A stretch of DNA of 64,000 bases from Comamonas sp009360615 (GCF_035784015.1 NZ_JALKOW010000004.1); one strand, 5' to 3'; shown: positions 26,875 to 36,559, counted from the stretch's first letter. Numbers and translations: made by a program. The notes: generated by a model from the letters alone, not told the origin.

Positions 26875-29442
26875 ATGACCGAAGAGAACAAGCCAGACAC
26901 CCAGACCGCCGTGGATGCAGGCGGCTATGGCGAAGGCGCAATCCAGATCCTGGAAGGCCTGGAGGCCGTGCGCAAGCGCCCGGGTATGTACATCGGTGAC
27001 ACCTCGGACGGCACCGGTCTGCACCACCTGGTCTTCGAGGTCGTGGACAACTCCATCGACGAAGCGCTGGCCGGCTACTGCGACGACATTCTGGTCACCA
27101 TCCATGCCGACGGCTCGCTGTCCGTCATCGACAACGGCCGCGGCATTCCCACCGGCGTGAAGATGGACGACAAGCACGAGCCCAAGCGCTCGGCCGCCGA
27201 AATCGCGCTGACCGAGCTGCACGCCGGCGGCAAGTTCAACCAGAACAGCTACAAGGTCTCGGGCGGTCTGCACGGCGTGGGCGTGTCCTGCGTGAATGCG
27301 CTGTCCGTCTGGCTCAAGCTCACCGTCAGCCGGGACGGCCGACGCCACGAGATCGACTTCTCGCGCGGCTTTGTGCAAAACCGTCTGATCGAAGTCGTGG
27401 ACGGTGCCGAAGTCTCGCCCATGCGCGTGGTCGGCCCCAGCGACAAGCGCGGCACCAAGGTGCACTTTCTGCCCGACCAGGAGATCTTCAAGGAGAACTT
27501 CGAGTTCCGCTATGAAATCCTGGCCAAGCGCCTGCGCGAGCTGTCCTTCCTGAACAACGGCGTGCGCATCCGGCTCAAGGACGAGCGCGACGGCAAGGAA
27601 GACGACTTCTCCGGTGCCGGCGGCGTCAAGGGCTTTGTGCAGTTCATCAACGGCACCAAGAAGGTGCTGCACCCCACCACCTTCCACGCCAACGGCTCGC
27701 GCCCTGCGGAAACCTATGGCGGCATTCCCGGCACCGAGATCGGCGTCGAAGTGTCCATGCAGTGGAACGACAGCTATGCCGAACAGGTGCTGTGCTTCAC
27801 CAACAACATTCCCCAGCGTGACGGCGGCACCCACCTGACCGGCCTGCGCGCCGCCATGACCCGAGTGATCGGCAAATACATCGCCGACAACGAACTGGCC
27901 AAGAAGGCCAAGGTCGAAGTCTCCGGCGACGACATGCGCGAAGGCCTGTGCGCCGTGCTCAGCGTGAAAGTGCCCGAGCCCAAGTTCTCCAGCCAGACCA
28001 AGGACAAGCTGGTCAGCTCGGAAGTGCGGGCGCCCGTGGAAGACATCGTGGCCAAGAGCCTGACCGACTTCCTCGAAGAAAACCCCAACGACGCCAAGAT
28101 CCTCTGCGGCAAGATCATCGAGGCCGCCCGTGCCCGGGAAGCCGCGCGCAAGGCCCGCGAAATGACGCGCCGCAAGGGCGTGCTGGACGGCATGGGCCTG
28201 CCCGGCAAGCTGGCCGACTGCCAGGAAAAAGATCCTGCGCTGTGCGAAATCTACATCGTCGAGGGTGACTCCGCCGGCGGCTCCGCCAAGCAAGGTCGCG
28301 ACCGCAAGTTCCAGGCCATCCTGCCGCTGCGCGGCAAGATCCTGAACGTGGAAAAGGCCCGCTACGAAAAGCTGCTGTCCAGCCAGGAAATCATCACCCT
28401 GATCACGGCCCTGGGCACCGGCATCGGCAAGGTCAGCGAAGACTCGGGCAAGAGCAGCAGCGACGACTACAACCCCGACAAGCTGCGCTACCACCGCATC
28501 ATCATCATGACCGACGCGGACGTGGACGGCGCCCACATCCGTACCCTGCTGCTGACCTTCTTCTACCGCCAGATGCCCGATCTGGTCGAGCGCGGCCATA
28601 TCTACATCGCCCAGCCGCCGCTGTACAAGGTCAAGAACGGCAAGGAAGAGCTCTACCTCAAGGACGGCGCGGCCCTCAACAAATACCTGCTCAAGATCGC
28701 GCTGAACCACGCCAGCGTGAACACCGGCGGCGACCATCCGCGCACCGTCGAGGGCGAAGAGCTGGCCAGGCTGGCCGACATGCATCTGGCCGCCGAAACC
28801 GTCATCGAGCGCCTGTCCAACTTCATGGATGCCGAAGCCCTGCGCGCCATTGCCGACGGCGTGCAGATCAGGCTCGACACCATCGAGGAAGCCCAGCAGT
28901 GCGCCCCGATTCTCGAAGCCAAGCTGCGCGAGCTGACCACCACCGGCGTGCCCGCCGATGTGACGGCCGAGATCGATCCCAACAGCGAGCACCCCATCCT
29001 GCGCATCAGCCGCCATCACCACGGCAACATCAAGAGCTCCATCCTGACCCAGGAGTTCGTGCGCAGCCATGACTACGCGGCCCTGTCCGACGAAGCGCAG
29101 AACTTCGTCGGCCTGCTGGGCGAAGGCGCCAGGGTCACGCGCGGCGAAGGCGAGAAGGCCAAGACCGAAAAGGTCGGCGACTTCCGTCAGGCCATGGCCT
29201 GGCTGATCTCCGAAGCCGAGCGCACCACGGGCCGCCAGCGTTACAAGGGTCTGGGCGAAATGAACCCCGAGCAGCTCTGGGAAACCACCATGGACCCCAA
29301 CGTCCGCAGCCTGCTGCAGGTCAAGATCGGCGATGCCATCGAGGCCGACCGCGTCTTCACCATGCTCATGGGCGACGAGGTCGAACCGCGCCGCAACTTC
29401 ATCGAAGACAACGCTCTGCGGGCGGGGAATATCGACGTTTGA
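26875..29442 (+). CDS. gyrB: DNA gyrase subunit B
   Basis: The ATPase subunit of gyrase, which introduces negative supercoils. In the 855-residue protein the GHKL ATPase shows EVVDNSIDEALAGYCDD, DNGRGIP and GVGVSCVNALS. The TOPRIM domain begins with EGDSAGGSAKQGRDRKFQA near residue 463 and has the metal-binding DADVDGAHIRTL near 547. The C-terminal QRYKGLGEMNPEQLWETTM is typical. A beta/gammaproteobacterial insertion lies within the C-terminal half. It is followed without gap by a MarR gene. Confidence 0.97.
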   Translation: MTEENKPDTQTAVDAGGYGEGAIQILEGLEAVRKRPGMYIGDTSDGTGLHHLVFEVVDNSIDEALAGYCDDILVTIHADGSLSVIDNGRGIPTGVKMDDKHEPKRSAAEIALTELHAGGKFNQNSYKVSGGLHGVGVSCVNALSVWLKLTVSRDGRRHEIDFSRGFVQNRLIEVVDGAEVSPMRVVGPSDKRGTKVHFLPDQEIFKENFEFRYEILAKRLRELSFLNNGVRIRLKDERDGKEDDFSGAGGVKGFVQFINGTKKVLHPTTFHANGSRPAETYGGIPGTEIGVEVSMQWNDSYAEQVLCFTNNIPQRDGGTHLTGLRAAMTRVIGKYIADNELAKKAKVEVSGDDMREGLCAVLSVKVPEPKFSSQTKDKLVSSEVRAPVEDIVAKSLTDFLEENPNDAKILCGKIIEAARAREAARKAREMTRRKGVLDGMGLPGKLADCQEKDPALCEIYIVEGDSAGGSAKQGRDRKFQAILPLRGKILNVEKARYEKLLSSQEIITLITALGTGIGKVSEDSGKSSSDDYNPDKLRYHRIIIMTDADVDGAHIRTLLLTFFYRQMPDLVERGHIYIAQPPLYKVKNGKEELYLKDGAALNKYLLKIALNHASVNTGGDHPRTVEGEELARLADMHLAAETVIERLSNFMDAEALRAIADGVQIRLDTIEEAQQCAPILEAKLRELTTTGVPADVTAEIDPNSEHPILRISRHHHGNIKSSILTQEFVRSHDYAALSDEAQNFVGLLGEGARVTRGEGEKAKTEKVGDFRQAMAWLISEAERTTGRQRYKGLGEMNPEQLWETTMDPNVRSLLQVKIGDAIEADRVFTMLMGDEVEPRRNFIEDNALRAGNIDV

Positions 29443-29939
29443 TGGCCTCGGGCGACGTGGGTACCAGCATGGATCAGGATTCACAGGAGGCGCATGCACA
29501 GCCTCCCATGCCTTTTGTTGAAGACTATCTGCCTGCGCTGCTGGCGCAGGCCAGCAAGCTGATCTCGGCCGAGTTCCATGCCGTGGTCGAGGCCGAGGGC
29601 CTGTCGGTCACCGAGTGGCGTATTCTGGCCTCTCTGACGGGCACGCCCGGCATCAGCACCGGCCGCCTGGCGCAGATCTCGGTCAGCAAGCAGCCCACCG
29701 TCACGCGACTTCTTGACCGCATGGAAGCCAAGGGCTATGTGGCGCGCTTTGCGCACGACACCGACCGACGCCTCACGATGGTGCGCATCGCCCCGGCCGG
29801 CCAGACTATTGTGGCCGACCTGATCCGCAAGGCCAAGGAGCACGAACTGCGAGTGCTGCAGCCCTTCGGCCTCAAGCGAGCCGAAGCGCTCAAGGTCACG
29901 CTGCGGCGCATCATCGAGCTACACCTGCCTCCGGGCTGA
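29442..29939 (+). CDS. MarR-family transcriptional regulator
   Basis: A 165-residue winged-helix regulator. The recognition region is GRLAQISVSKQPTVTRLLDRM and the wing contains ARFAHDTDRRLTMVRI. The ATG at 29442 shares its A with the gyrB stop; an ATG nine codons further on is an alternative. It is unusual as a co-directional neighbour of gyrB and may be transcribed with it. Target genes and ligand are unknown; the AraC/GMC genes that follow are candidates only by position. Confidence 0.85.
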   Translation: MASGDVGTSMDQDSQEAHAQPPMPFVEDYLPALLAQASKLISAEFHAVVEAEGLSVTEWRILASLTGTPGISTGRLAQISVSKQPTVTRLLDRMEAKGYVARFAHDTDRRLTMVRIAPAGQTIVADLIRKAKEHELRVLQPFGLKRAEALKVTLRRIIELHLPPG

Positions 29940-30165
29940 GACGCGCCGCCCCACCGGTGCCGATACGAAAAAGAGCTGACCGCCACGCGACCTGGGGGCA
30001 GCCGCCCTCGCGTTTGCCTGATTGACACGGCTCTCCCTGCCGGGATACCTTGCTGCGCATCAGCGCCCGATCCCCGGGCAGGCAGCAGCAGCCAGCGCGA
30101 CGCCGCTCGCCACGCACACATCGATCTCAGCCGACCTGTTGAGAACCCGTTTGAACGAGGCTTCC

Positions 30166-31110
30166 ATGATTGGCGCACCGCAGATTCACCTGCCCGGCCT
30201 CGCAGGCATGCTCCGGCGCAGCTTCTTCCCACTCGACATCTCCACGCACCCCGACACCCCCTTCCGGGCCGACGTGCGGCTGGGCGAGTTCTCGCGTTGC
30301 AGGCTGGCCGACGTGCAGGCCAGCGCCCATACCGCCTCGATGAGCCGGCAAAGCTGCGGCCAACTGGAGCGGCGCTACGTCAAGATCGTGTGGCAGCAGC
30401 AGGGCCACGTACAACTGGTGCAGCAGGGCCTGCAGCTGGACCTGCAGCCCGGCGGCTGGACGGTCTACGAGGCCAGCCAGCCCTACGAGCTGAGCACTGC
30501 CGAGGACACCGTCTTCACGGCGCTGCTGTGCGAAAGCCATGGGCAGGACGAGTTGCTGCGCCTGGCGCAGCAGGCCGCCGGCCAGGCCATGCCCATCCAG
30601 GGCGGCGCAGCGGTGGCGCTGTCCACGCTGCGCGCCATGTGCGGCGAAAACGGCCTGTTGCCACGTCAAAGCAGCAGCCTCGCGGTCGATTTCGTGATCT
30701 CGCTGCTGTCTCGCGAGATGCTGCTGCGCGACAGCGGCGCGGCCACCAGGCGCCGCAGCGCGCAGGAGGCGCTGCTTCAGGAGGCCCAGGCCTACCTCAG
30801 GTGCCACCTGGGCGAGCACCACCTGTCCCCCGACTCCATCGCCAGCACCCTGTGCGTGTCGCGGCGCACGCTCTACCATGCCTTCGAACTGGCGGGCGAA
30901 ACGCCCCAGGCCCTGATCCGGCGGCTGCGCCTGGAGCGCTGCCGCGACGCACTGACGCGGGCAGATACGGCGGGCAGCAGCATCACGCAGCTGGCGCTGG
31001 AGTTCGGCTTTGCCGACCCGGCCTACTTCAGCCGCGCGTTCCGCCAGCGCTTCGGCTGCACCCCGTCGCAGTACCGACGGCAGGCGCTCAGCGCCGCCGC
31101 CCCACATTGA
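30166..31110 (+). CDS. AraC-family transcriptional regulator
   Basis: A 314-residue regulator with an N-terminal sensing domain of the AraC_binding_2 (FeaR-like) type, including RYVKIVWQQQGHVQLVQQG, and a C-terminal double helix-turn-helix (SPDSIASTLCVSRRTLYHAF and ALEFGFADPAYFSRAFRQRF). The start at 30166 has GAGG at good distance. It lies upstream of, and co-directional with, a decayed aldehyde dehydrogenase and a GMC alcohol oxidoreductase, which suggests control of an alcohol/aldehyde oxidation module. The inducer is unknown. Confidence 0.88.
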   Translation: MIGAPQIHLPGLAGMLRRSFFPLDISTHPDTPFRADVRLGEFSRCRLADVQASAHTASMSRQSCGQLERRYVKIVWQQQGHVQLVQQGLQLDLQPGGWTVYEASQPYELSTAEDTVFTALLCESHGQDELLRLAQQAAGQAMPIQGGAAVALSTLRAMCGENGLLPRQSSSLAVDFVISLLSREMLLRDSGAATRRRSAQEALLQEAQAYLRCHLGEHHLSPDSIASTLCVSRRTLYHAFELAGETPQALIRRLRLERCRDALTRADTAGSSITQLALEFGFADPAYFSRAFRQRFGCTPSQYRRQALSAAAPH

Positions 31111-31265
31111 ACACGTGCCCGCAGTCCGCACGGATCGCGCTGCCACGATCTGCACCGATCTCCAACACGATTGACACGCTCGTCCAAGCGCACTCGCATG
31201 CGCAGTCCTAAGCTGGAAGCCAGCGTCGCCAGGGAACCTCCTGGCCGCCCTCCCACTGGACTCCC

Positions 31266-31718
31266 ATGGACAGACTGCCCGCATTTCTGCATGTGATCGC
31301 CGGACGGAAACGGGATACCTCCGACGGCGCCGGTACCGTGATGGCGCAGATGGCGACCGTCACGGCGGCCGACATCACCGCTGTGCGCCAACATTTCGAC
31401 CAGGGCGAATGGAGTGGCCTGCCCGGTGCCGCGCGCGCCCGGCTGCTGCACCGGCTGGCCGACAAGTTCGAGGGTCGGCAGGTCCCCACTGCCGGCTTCA
31501 CGGGCTGCGTCCCGCTGAACGACACGGTGCGCCACGCGGGCGCGGACAAGGTCTGCTTCACCGGCAGCACCGCCGCAGGCAGGAGCATCGCCCGCGAGGC
31601 CGGACCGTTGTTCAAGCGCCTGACACTGGAGCAGGGCGGCAAGGCACTGCCGTTGATTTTTGCCGATGCCGACCTGGAGCCGGCCATGGTCGACACGGCC
31701 ATGGGCGCCAGTGGCTGA
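31266..31718 (+). pseudogene. Aldehyde dehydrogenase remnant with internal and C-terminal deletion
   Basis: Two separated pieces of the aldehyde dehydrogenase fold are joined in one short frame. HFDQGEWSGLPGAARARLLH matches the N-terminal region around residue 40, and DKVCFTGSTAAGRSIAREAG with LKRLTLE-type ending matches the NAD-binding and general-base region around residue 240. Some 150 residues between them are missing, and everything after FADADLEPAM is lost, including the catalytic cysteine. The general-base motif LELGGK has become LEQGGK. It lies between an AraC regulator and a GMC oxidoreductase, where a working enzyme would complete alcohol to acid oxidation. Confidence 0.8.
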
Positions 31719-31793
31719 CTGCCTCGTGGAAAAGACCGTCATGCTGGCCCTCTGACCCCCTCCACGCACCGCAACGACACACCAAGGAGCACC

Positions 31794-33467
31794 ATGACAT
31801 CCCTCCTCGCACCGTACCAACCCGCTGACGCATCGCGGCGCCAGTTTCTCACCCGGGCCGGCGTGGTCAGCGGCACCGTCATGGTGGGTGGCCTGCTTAC
31901 CGGTGCGCGTATCAATGCGGCGCAGGATCTCGCGGGCAGCTTCGACTACATCATCGTCGGAGCCGGCTCGTCCGGCTGCGTGCTGGCCAACCGCCTGACC
32001 GAGGACCCGAAAGTGCGCGTGCTGCTGATCGAGGCCGGCGGCCCAGACAACTCGGAAAATATCTCCACTCCGGCGCGCGTGATCGAGCTGTGGAAGTCGC
32101 CCTACGACTGGGCGTACGACACGGCACCGCAGAAGCACGCCAAGAACCGCTCGCTGTTCTGGCCACGCGGCAAGACCCTGGGAGGCAGCAGCTCGCTCAA
32201 TGGCATGATCTACGTGCGCGGCGACCGCTCGGTCTACGACGCCTGGGCCCGGGCCGGCAACACCGGCTGGGACTTCAGGAGCGTGCTGCCCTATTTCAAG
32301 AAGTCCGAGGACTACTCGCGCGGTGCCGATGCACTGCACGGCCAGGGCGGGCCCCTGCACGTCACCGCCGACTACCAGCCCCATGTGCTCACGCAGGCCA
32401 TGATCGATGCGGCCGTGCAGGCCGGCCACCCGCTCAATAAGGACCATAACGGCGAGCAGATCCTAGGCGTGGGCCTGACCCACCTCAACACCAGGGGCGT
32501 CAACACCATCAGCCCCGCGCGCCAAAGCACGGCAACGGCCTTTCTGAGTCCGGCTCTGGAGCGCTCCAACCTGTCGGTCATCACCAACGCGCGGGTGCTG
32601 AAGGTGCTGACAAGGTGCAAACAGGCCACTGGCGTGCGCTACGAGCAGGCGGGCCGGAACCGCGAGGTGAAGGCCCGCAAGGAGGTGATCCTCAGCAGCG
32701 GCACCCTCGAATCGCCCCGTATCCTGATGCTGTCCGGCATCGGCGACCGCACGCAGCTGTCCGAGTTCGGCATTCCGGTAGTGCACCACCTGCCTGGCGT
32801 GGGCAAGAACCTGCACGACCACAACATGGTGCCGCTGATCTACGAGGGCAAGCAGCAGATTCCGCCGCCCAGCGACCCGTCGCTGACGCCGCTGCACGCG
32901 CAGATCTTCGCCAAGTCGCAGCCCCAGCGGCCCGGCGCCGACATGCAGCCGCTGCTGATCCACGTCGGCTACTACCCGCCGGGCCTGGACGGTCCGGCGA
33001 ACGTCTTCACGCTGTGCGGCGGCGGCGTCATGCCCACCAGCCGGGGCGAACTGCGTCTGACCGGTGCCTCCGTGCAGGATCCGCTGCACATCGACCCGAA
33101 CGTGCTGGCCACCGACTACGACATCGCGGTGCTGGTGGCCAACATCCGCATGCTGCGCAAGGTGGCGCAGCAGCCCGCGCTGGCCCGGTGGGCGGGCCGC
33201 GAGGTCTACCCCGGTGCCAGCACGACCAGTGACGCCGAACTGGCCGATTACTGCCGCAGCGCCGTGGTCTCTTACCACCACCAGGTGGGCACCTGCGCCA
33301 TGGGCCGAGGGACGATGGCCGTGGTCGACCACCAGCTGAAAGTGCACGGCGTGCGTGGGCTGCGCGTGGTCGATGCGTCCATCATGCCCAGCGTGACTGC
33401 GGGCAACACCAATGCCCCGGCGATCATGATCGCCGAGAAGGCAGCCGACATGATCAAGGCCGGCTGA
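31794..33467 (+). CDS. GMC-family FAD oxidoreductase with Tat signal
   Basis: A 557-residue flavoprotein of the choline/alcohol dehydrogenase family. An N-terminal twin-arginine leader (SRRQFLTRAGVVSGTVMVGG) predicts export of the folded enzyme. The FAD fold reads FDYIIVGAGSSGCVLANRL, followed by LGGSSSLNGMIYVRG and the substrate/C-terminal motifs SYHHQVGTCAMG and NTNAPAIMIAEKAADM. Members oxidise primary alcohols to aldehydes with transfer to a membrane acceptor. The Tat leader is notable, since most bacterial GMC alcohol dehydrogenases are cytoplasmic or membrane-bound. The expected aldehyde dehydrogenase partner upstream is broken. Confidence 0.9.
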   Translation: MTSLLAPYQPADASRRQFLTRAGVVSGTVMVGGLLTGARINAAQDLAGSFDYIIVGAGSSGCVLANRLTEDPKVRVLLIEAGGPDNSENISTPARVIELWKSPYDWAYDTAPQKHAKNRSLFWPRGKTLGGSSSLNGMIYVRGDRSVYDAWARAGNTGWDFRSVLPYFKKSEDYSRGADALHGQGGPLHVTADYQPHVLTQAMIDAAVQAGHPLNKDHNGEQILGVGLTHLNTRGVNTISPARQSTATAFLSPALERSNLSVITNARVLKVLTRCKQATGVRYEQAGRNREVKARKEVILSSGTLESPRILMLSGIGDRTQLSEFGIPVVHHLPGVGKNLHDHNMVPLIYEGKQQIPPPSDPSLTPLHAQIFAKSQPQRPGADMQPLLIHVGYYPPGLDGPANVFTLCGGGVMPTSRGELRLTGASVQDPLHIDPNVLATDYDIAVLVANIRMLRKVAQQPALARWAGREVYPGASTTSDAELADYCRSAVVSYHHQVGTCAMGRGTMAVVDHQLKVHGVRGLRVVDASIMPSVTAGNTNAPAIMIAEKAADMIKAG

Positions 33468-33927
33468 ACCTTGCAAAGCTCCGTCACGGCCTGGCAGAGC
33501 GGTACCTCCACAAGGCTTCTACCTGCAGGAAGTGAACCTCGACCGCAGGAACGGCAGCACACAGTCCCCATCCGGCAACGCAGTCATGGCCGGCTAAGCT
33601 GGGGGCTAAGCCCTGGGAGACGGCTGGGGCGTGGGCGGCCACACCATCGCGGACAACCGGGGTCGGGTCTTCGCCGTCGATCAGGTTCGACAACGGCAAG
33701 GGCCCTGAAGCGAACACCAAACTGCAGGCCGAAACCGGTGTTCGCGGCACCACCAAGGGCAGCGCGTTCTGCATCACGGCAATGCCTTCCCTTCTAGACC
33801 GATGCATCAGCAAACACCATCGTTTTTCGCTCTATCCATTCCCATATTCTGGATAGTTTTCTATCCATAAACCTTTTCAGGAAAGCACCAGAAGCCACGA
33901 TTTTTGCAATACAGCGGCTGGCAGCCG
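33468..33927. other. Degenerate gap with coding-like fragments and a short hairpin
   Basis: No intact gene. Plus-strand fragments in different frames read WGVGGHTIADNRGRVFAV (about 33621-33680) and FDNGKGPEANTKLQAETG (about 33689-33745), as if one gene had lost its frame; I do not recognise the family. The last 100 bp are AT-rich. TGGATAG-TTTT-CTATCCA (33850-33867) is a perfect 7-bp stem downstream of the catabolic operon's last gene, with another TATCCA at 33833. It may act as a weak terminator or operator. Confidence 0.4.
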
Positions 33928-34917
33928 TCAATCCGCGCGGATGCCGAGCGCCTTGACAATGGGGCCGAACAGCGCGATCTCGTCACGCACCAGGGCACGC
34001 ACCTCGGCCGGCGACAGGGCCAACGGCTCGCCGCCCACCTCGGCGAAGCGCGCGCGGACGGCCGGCTGCACCAGCAACCGGTTCAGCGCTTGGTTCATGC
34101 GCGCCACGTTCACCGCAGGCATCGCGGCGGGCGCATAGACCGCAAACGGCGTGTCCACGTAGACTTTGCCAAATCCGGCCTCCTCAATCGTGGACACATC
34201 GGCAGCATAGGATGGCCGACGCCGACTTGCCACAGCCAGCAGCTTGAGCTTGCCGGCCTTTACGCTCGGAAATACCGTGCCCGGCACCAGGGCATAGTCG
34301 ACCTGGCCTGCCATCACGCCTTGAATCGCAGGCGCGGCCCCACGATAGGGAATGTGCGCCGCAGCGATGCCTGCCGCCTGCTTGAACAGCTCACCGCCCA
34401 CATGCGGCGCGGTGCCGTTGCCGGCCGATCCGTAGCTGAGCTTGCCGGGGTTGGCCTTTGCATAGGCCACGAATTCGGCCAGCGTGTCCGTCGCCAGCGT
34501 CGGACGCGTCACCAGAAACAATTGGGTATTGGCCAGTAGCGCCACATGTTGCAGGTCCAAAGCCGGCTGGACCGGCATGCGCTCGAACATCAACGGATTG
34601 ACCGATTCCAGCGTGGTCACGTTGACCAGGAAAGTGCGACCATCGCTGCCGTTGCGCACCACCTCCAGCGCTGCGACATTGCCGCTGGCACCGCTGCGGT
34701 TGTCGATGATCACAGGCTGCCCCAGTGCTTCGCTCAGTGGAGGAGCCAGCAGGCGCATCAGCACATCGGCCAGGCCTCCGGCAGGGAAAGCCACAACAAC
34801 GCGTACGGGCTTGTCGGGCCAGGCTGCCCGGGACAGCGCCGGAGTGCCGACCATGGTCATGGCCCCCGCCACGGCCAGCAGGTCTCGGCGGCCTGGATAG
34901 TGAAAGCGAGAGGCCAT
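33928..34917 (-). CDS. Bug-family solute-binding protein, last gene of the catabolic operon
   Basis: A 329-residue periplasmic binding protein. The leader contains RRDLLAVAGAMTMVGTPALS, so export could use Tat or Sec. The mature domain shows VRVVVAFPAGGLADVLMRL, IIDNRSGASGNVA, YGSAGNGTAPHVGGE and HIPYRGAAPAIQGVMAGQV, all Bug signatures. It is one of three Bug proteins in this operon, each with a clearly different sequence, so they probably bind different acids or stages of the substrate. Its partner TctAB permease is not in the window. Confidence 0.9.
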   Translation of the reverse strand: MASRFHYPGRRDLLAVAGAMTMVGTPALSRAAWPDKPVRVVVAFPAGGLADVLMRLLAPPLSEALGQPVIIDNRSGASGNVAALEVVRNGSDGRTFLVNVTTLESVNPLMFERMPVQPALDLQHVALLANTQLFLVTRPTLATDTLAEFVAYAKANPGKLSYGSAGNGTAPHVGGELFKQAAGIAAAHIPYRGAAPAIQGVMAGQVDYALVPGTVFPSVKAGKLKLLAVASRRRPSYAADVSTIEEAGFGKVYVDTPFAVYAPAAMPAVNVARMNQALNRLLVQPAVRARFAEVGGEPLALSPAEVRALVRDEIALFGPIVKALGIRAD

Positions 34918-34939
34918 CCATATGCTCCTGAAAATGATC

Positions 34940-35755
34940 CTAAAGCGCCAGGCTGCCGACGCTGGTGCCGCCGCAGACGTAGAGCACCTGGCCGGTCACG
35001 AAACCGTTGGCCGCATCGACAAAGAAGCCGACGGCGCGCGCAACGTCCGCCGACTCCCCCAACCGGCGCACGGGCACCGACGCGGCGAGCTGGCGCTCCT
35101 TGTCGCTGCCCTGCTCCACCACGTCGTAGAACATGTCGGTGCGGATAGGCCCCGGCGCGACCACGTTGACGGTGATGCCTTCGGGCGCCAGTTCCAGCGC
35201 CCAGGTGCGCGCCATGCCCAGCATGCCGGCCTTGGTGGCCGAGTAGCTGGTGCGCGTGGCCAGGCCCAGCGCGGCGCGCGACGACAGCAGCACCACGCGC
35301 CCGAACCGGCGCGCCCGCATGGCCGGCAACGCGGCCTGCAGCATCTGCACGGCGCAGCCCAGGTGCAGGTCGACCAGCGCATCCAGGTCGGTGAGCTTCA
35401 CGTCGGGCAGCAGCGCAGCGCGGATCACGCCGGCGTTGTGCACGATGGTCGTGACCTCGTGCTGCCGCGCCATGGCCTGCACGGCCTCGGCCGTGGCGCT
35501 GCGGTCGGCCAGGTCCACCTCGATGCTGTGCAGGCGGGGGTGGGCTATCTCGGTGCGCCGCCGCGCCAGCGAGACGACTTCGTAGCCCTGCTCCAGCAGC
35601 TGTTCGCAGATCACCTTGCCAATGCCGGCGCTGCCACCCGTCACCGCAGCGACCTTGTGGGCCGCCACGCTCCCTGCTACGCGAGGTTCGCTGCCCCGAG
35701 CCGGGGAAGGGGTCCCGGCTTCGCCGGACCATGGGGCGCTCGTGTTCGGATTCAT
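34940..35755 (-). CDS. SDR-family oxidoreductase
   Basis: A classical short-chain dehydrogenase. The Rossmann motif TGGSAGIGK, NAGV, the catalytic serine in LLSSRAAL and YSATK are all intact, so it should be active with NAD(P)H. As read from the ATG that overlaps the preceding stop (ATGA), it is 271 residues. The first 30 or so (MNPNTSAPWSGEAGTPSPAR) are encoded by a GC-rich palindromic stretch (35690-35740) and look unlike an SDR N-terminus. A GTG at 35668 would give a normal 242-residue enzyme. It probably oxidises a hydroxyl or dihydrodiol formed earlier in the pathway. Confidence 0.88.
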   Translation of the reverse strand: MNPNTSAPWSGEAGTPSPARGSEPRVAGSVAAHKVAAVTGGSAGIGKVICEQLLEQGYEVVSLARRRTEIAHPRLHSIEVDLADRSATAEAVQAMARQHEVTTIVHNAGVIRAALLPDVKLTDLDALVDLHLGCAVQMLQAALPAMRARRFGRVVLLSSRAALGLATRTSYSATKAGMLGMARTWALELAPEGITVNVVAPGPIRTDMFYDVVEQGSDKERQLAASVPVRRLGESADVARAVGFFVDAANGFVTGQVLYVCGGTSVGSLAL

Positions 35756-36558
35756 GCCTTGCCCTCCACCAGTGCCAGCACGCGCAGCGGGCTGCCGCTG
35801 CCGTTCTCGATCTTTAGCGGCGCCGCCACCACCAGCGCGCCGGTGGGCGGCAACTGGTCGAGGTTGGTGAGGCACTGCAGGCCGTACTTGCCGGCGCCGT
35901 GCATCAGCGAATGGCAGGGGTACGGCGGGCGCAGGTGGTAGCCCTGGCCGGCATCGGTGCCTATGGATTCGGTGCCGAAGCCCAGCACGCCACGCTCCTC
36001 GACCAGCAAGCGCACAGCCGCAGTATCCGGCCCCGGCGTGTGCTGACCGCTGGCGTCGAAGTTCTGGAAGGCCTCGGCGTCGCGCGCCCGCGACCAGCGC
36101 CGCGCCCAGTCGGTGCGCATCAGTACCCAGTGGCCGGCCGGGATGCGGCCGTGCTCGGCCTCGAAGCGCTCGATGTCGGCCACGCCCATCAGGTAGTCGG
36201 GGTCGGCCGCCGCCTGGGCGCTGCAGTCGATCACGCAGGCCGGCGCGATGAAGTGCTGCGGTGGGATGCTGTCTACCGCGTTGTTGGGCAGGTCGCGCCC
36301 TGAGATCCAGTGGATGGGCGCGTCGAAGTGCGTGCCCGTGTGCTCGCCGCAGGAGAAGTTGTTCCAGTACCAGGCCGGCCCGCGCTCGTCATAGGCCGAT
36401 ATCTGCTCGATGCGGAAGGGCTGGCACTGGCCCATCTCGGGCGGCAGCGCGATGGCGGGGAAATCGGGGCTCAGCGTCTGCGTCAGGTCGACGATGCGGA
36501 TGCGGCCGGTGGCGAGGGCGAGCGCCATGCCGCCGAGCAGTTCGAGGGGGGTCTGCAT
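35752..36558 (-). CDS. Cyclase-family metal-dependent hydrolase
   Basis: A 268-residue protein of the cyclase / kynurenine formamidase (KynB-like) family. The metal-binding signature H73-T-G-T-H77-F-D79-A-P-I-H83 is complete. Other family segments are VDLTQTLSPDFP, GHWVLMRTDWARRW and GFGTESIGTDAGQ. Members hydrolyse formamides, lactones or other cyclic amides and esters with a Zn or Mn centre. The start has GGAGG upstream, two bases after the previous stop. In this operon it may open a ring or cleave an ester or amide product. Confidence 0.88.
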   Translation of the reverse strand: MQTPLELLGGMALALATGRIRIVDLTQTLSPDFPAIALPPEMGQCQPFRIEQISAYDERGPAWYWNNFSCGEHTGTHFDAPIHWISGRDLPNNAVDSIPPQHFIAPACVIDCSAQAAADPDYLMGVADIERFEAEHGRIPAGHWVLMRTDWARRWSRARDAEAFQNFDASGQHTPGPDTAAVRLLVEERGVLGFGTESIGTDAGQGYHLRPPYPCHSLMHGAGKYGLQCLTNLDQLPPTGALVVAAPLKIENGSGSPLRVLALVEGKA

Positions 36559-36559
36559 G

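Noticed and set aside
26776..29499. 907-residue minus-strand open frame opposite gyrB
   Set aside because: Antisense shadow; gyrB is unmistakable on the plus strand.
33484..33813. 109-residue minus-strand open frame behind the GMC gene
   Set aside because: No motif, no ribosome-binding site; plus-strand fragments there look equally broken, so it was recorded as a degenerate gap.
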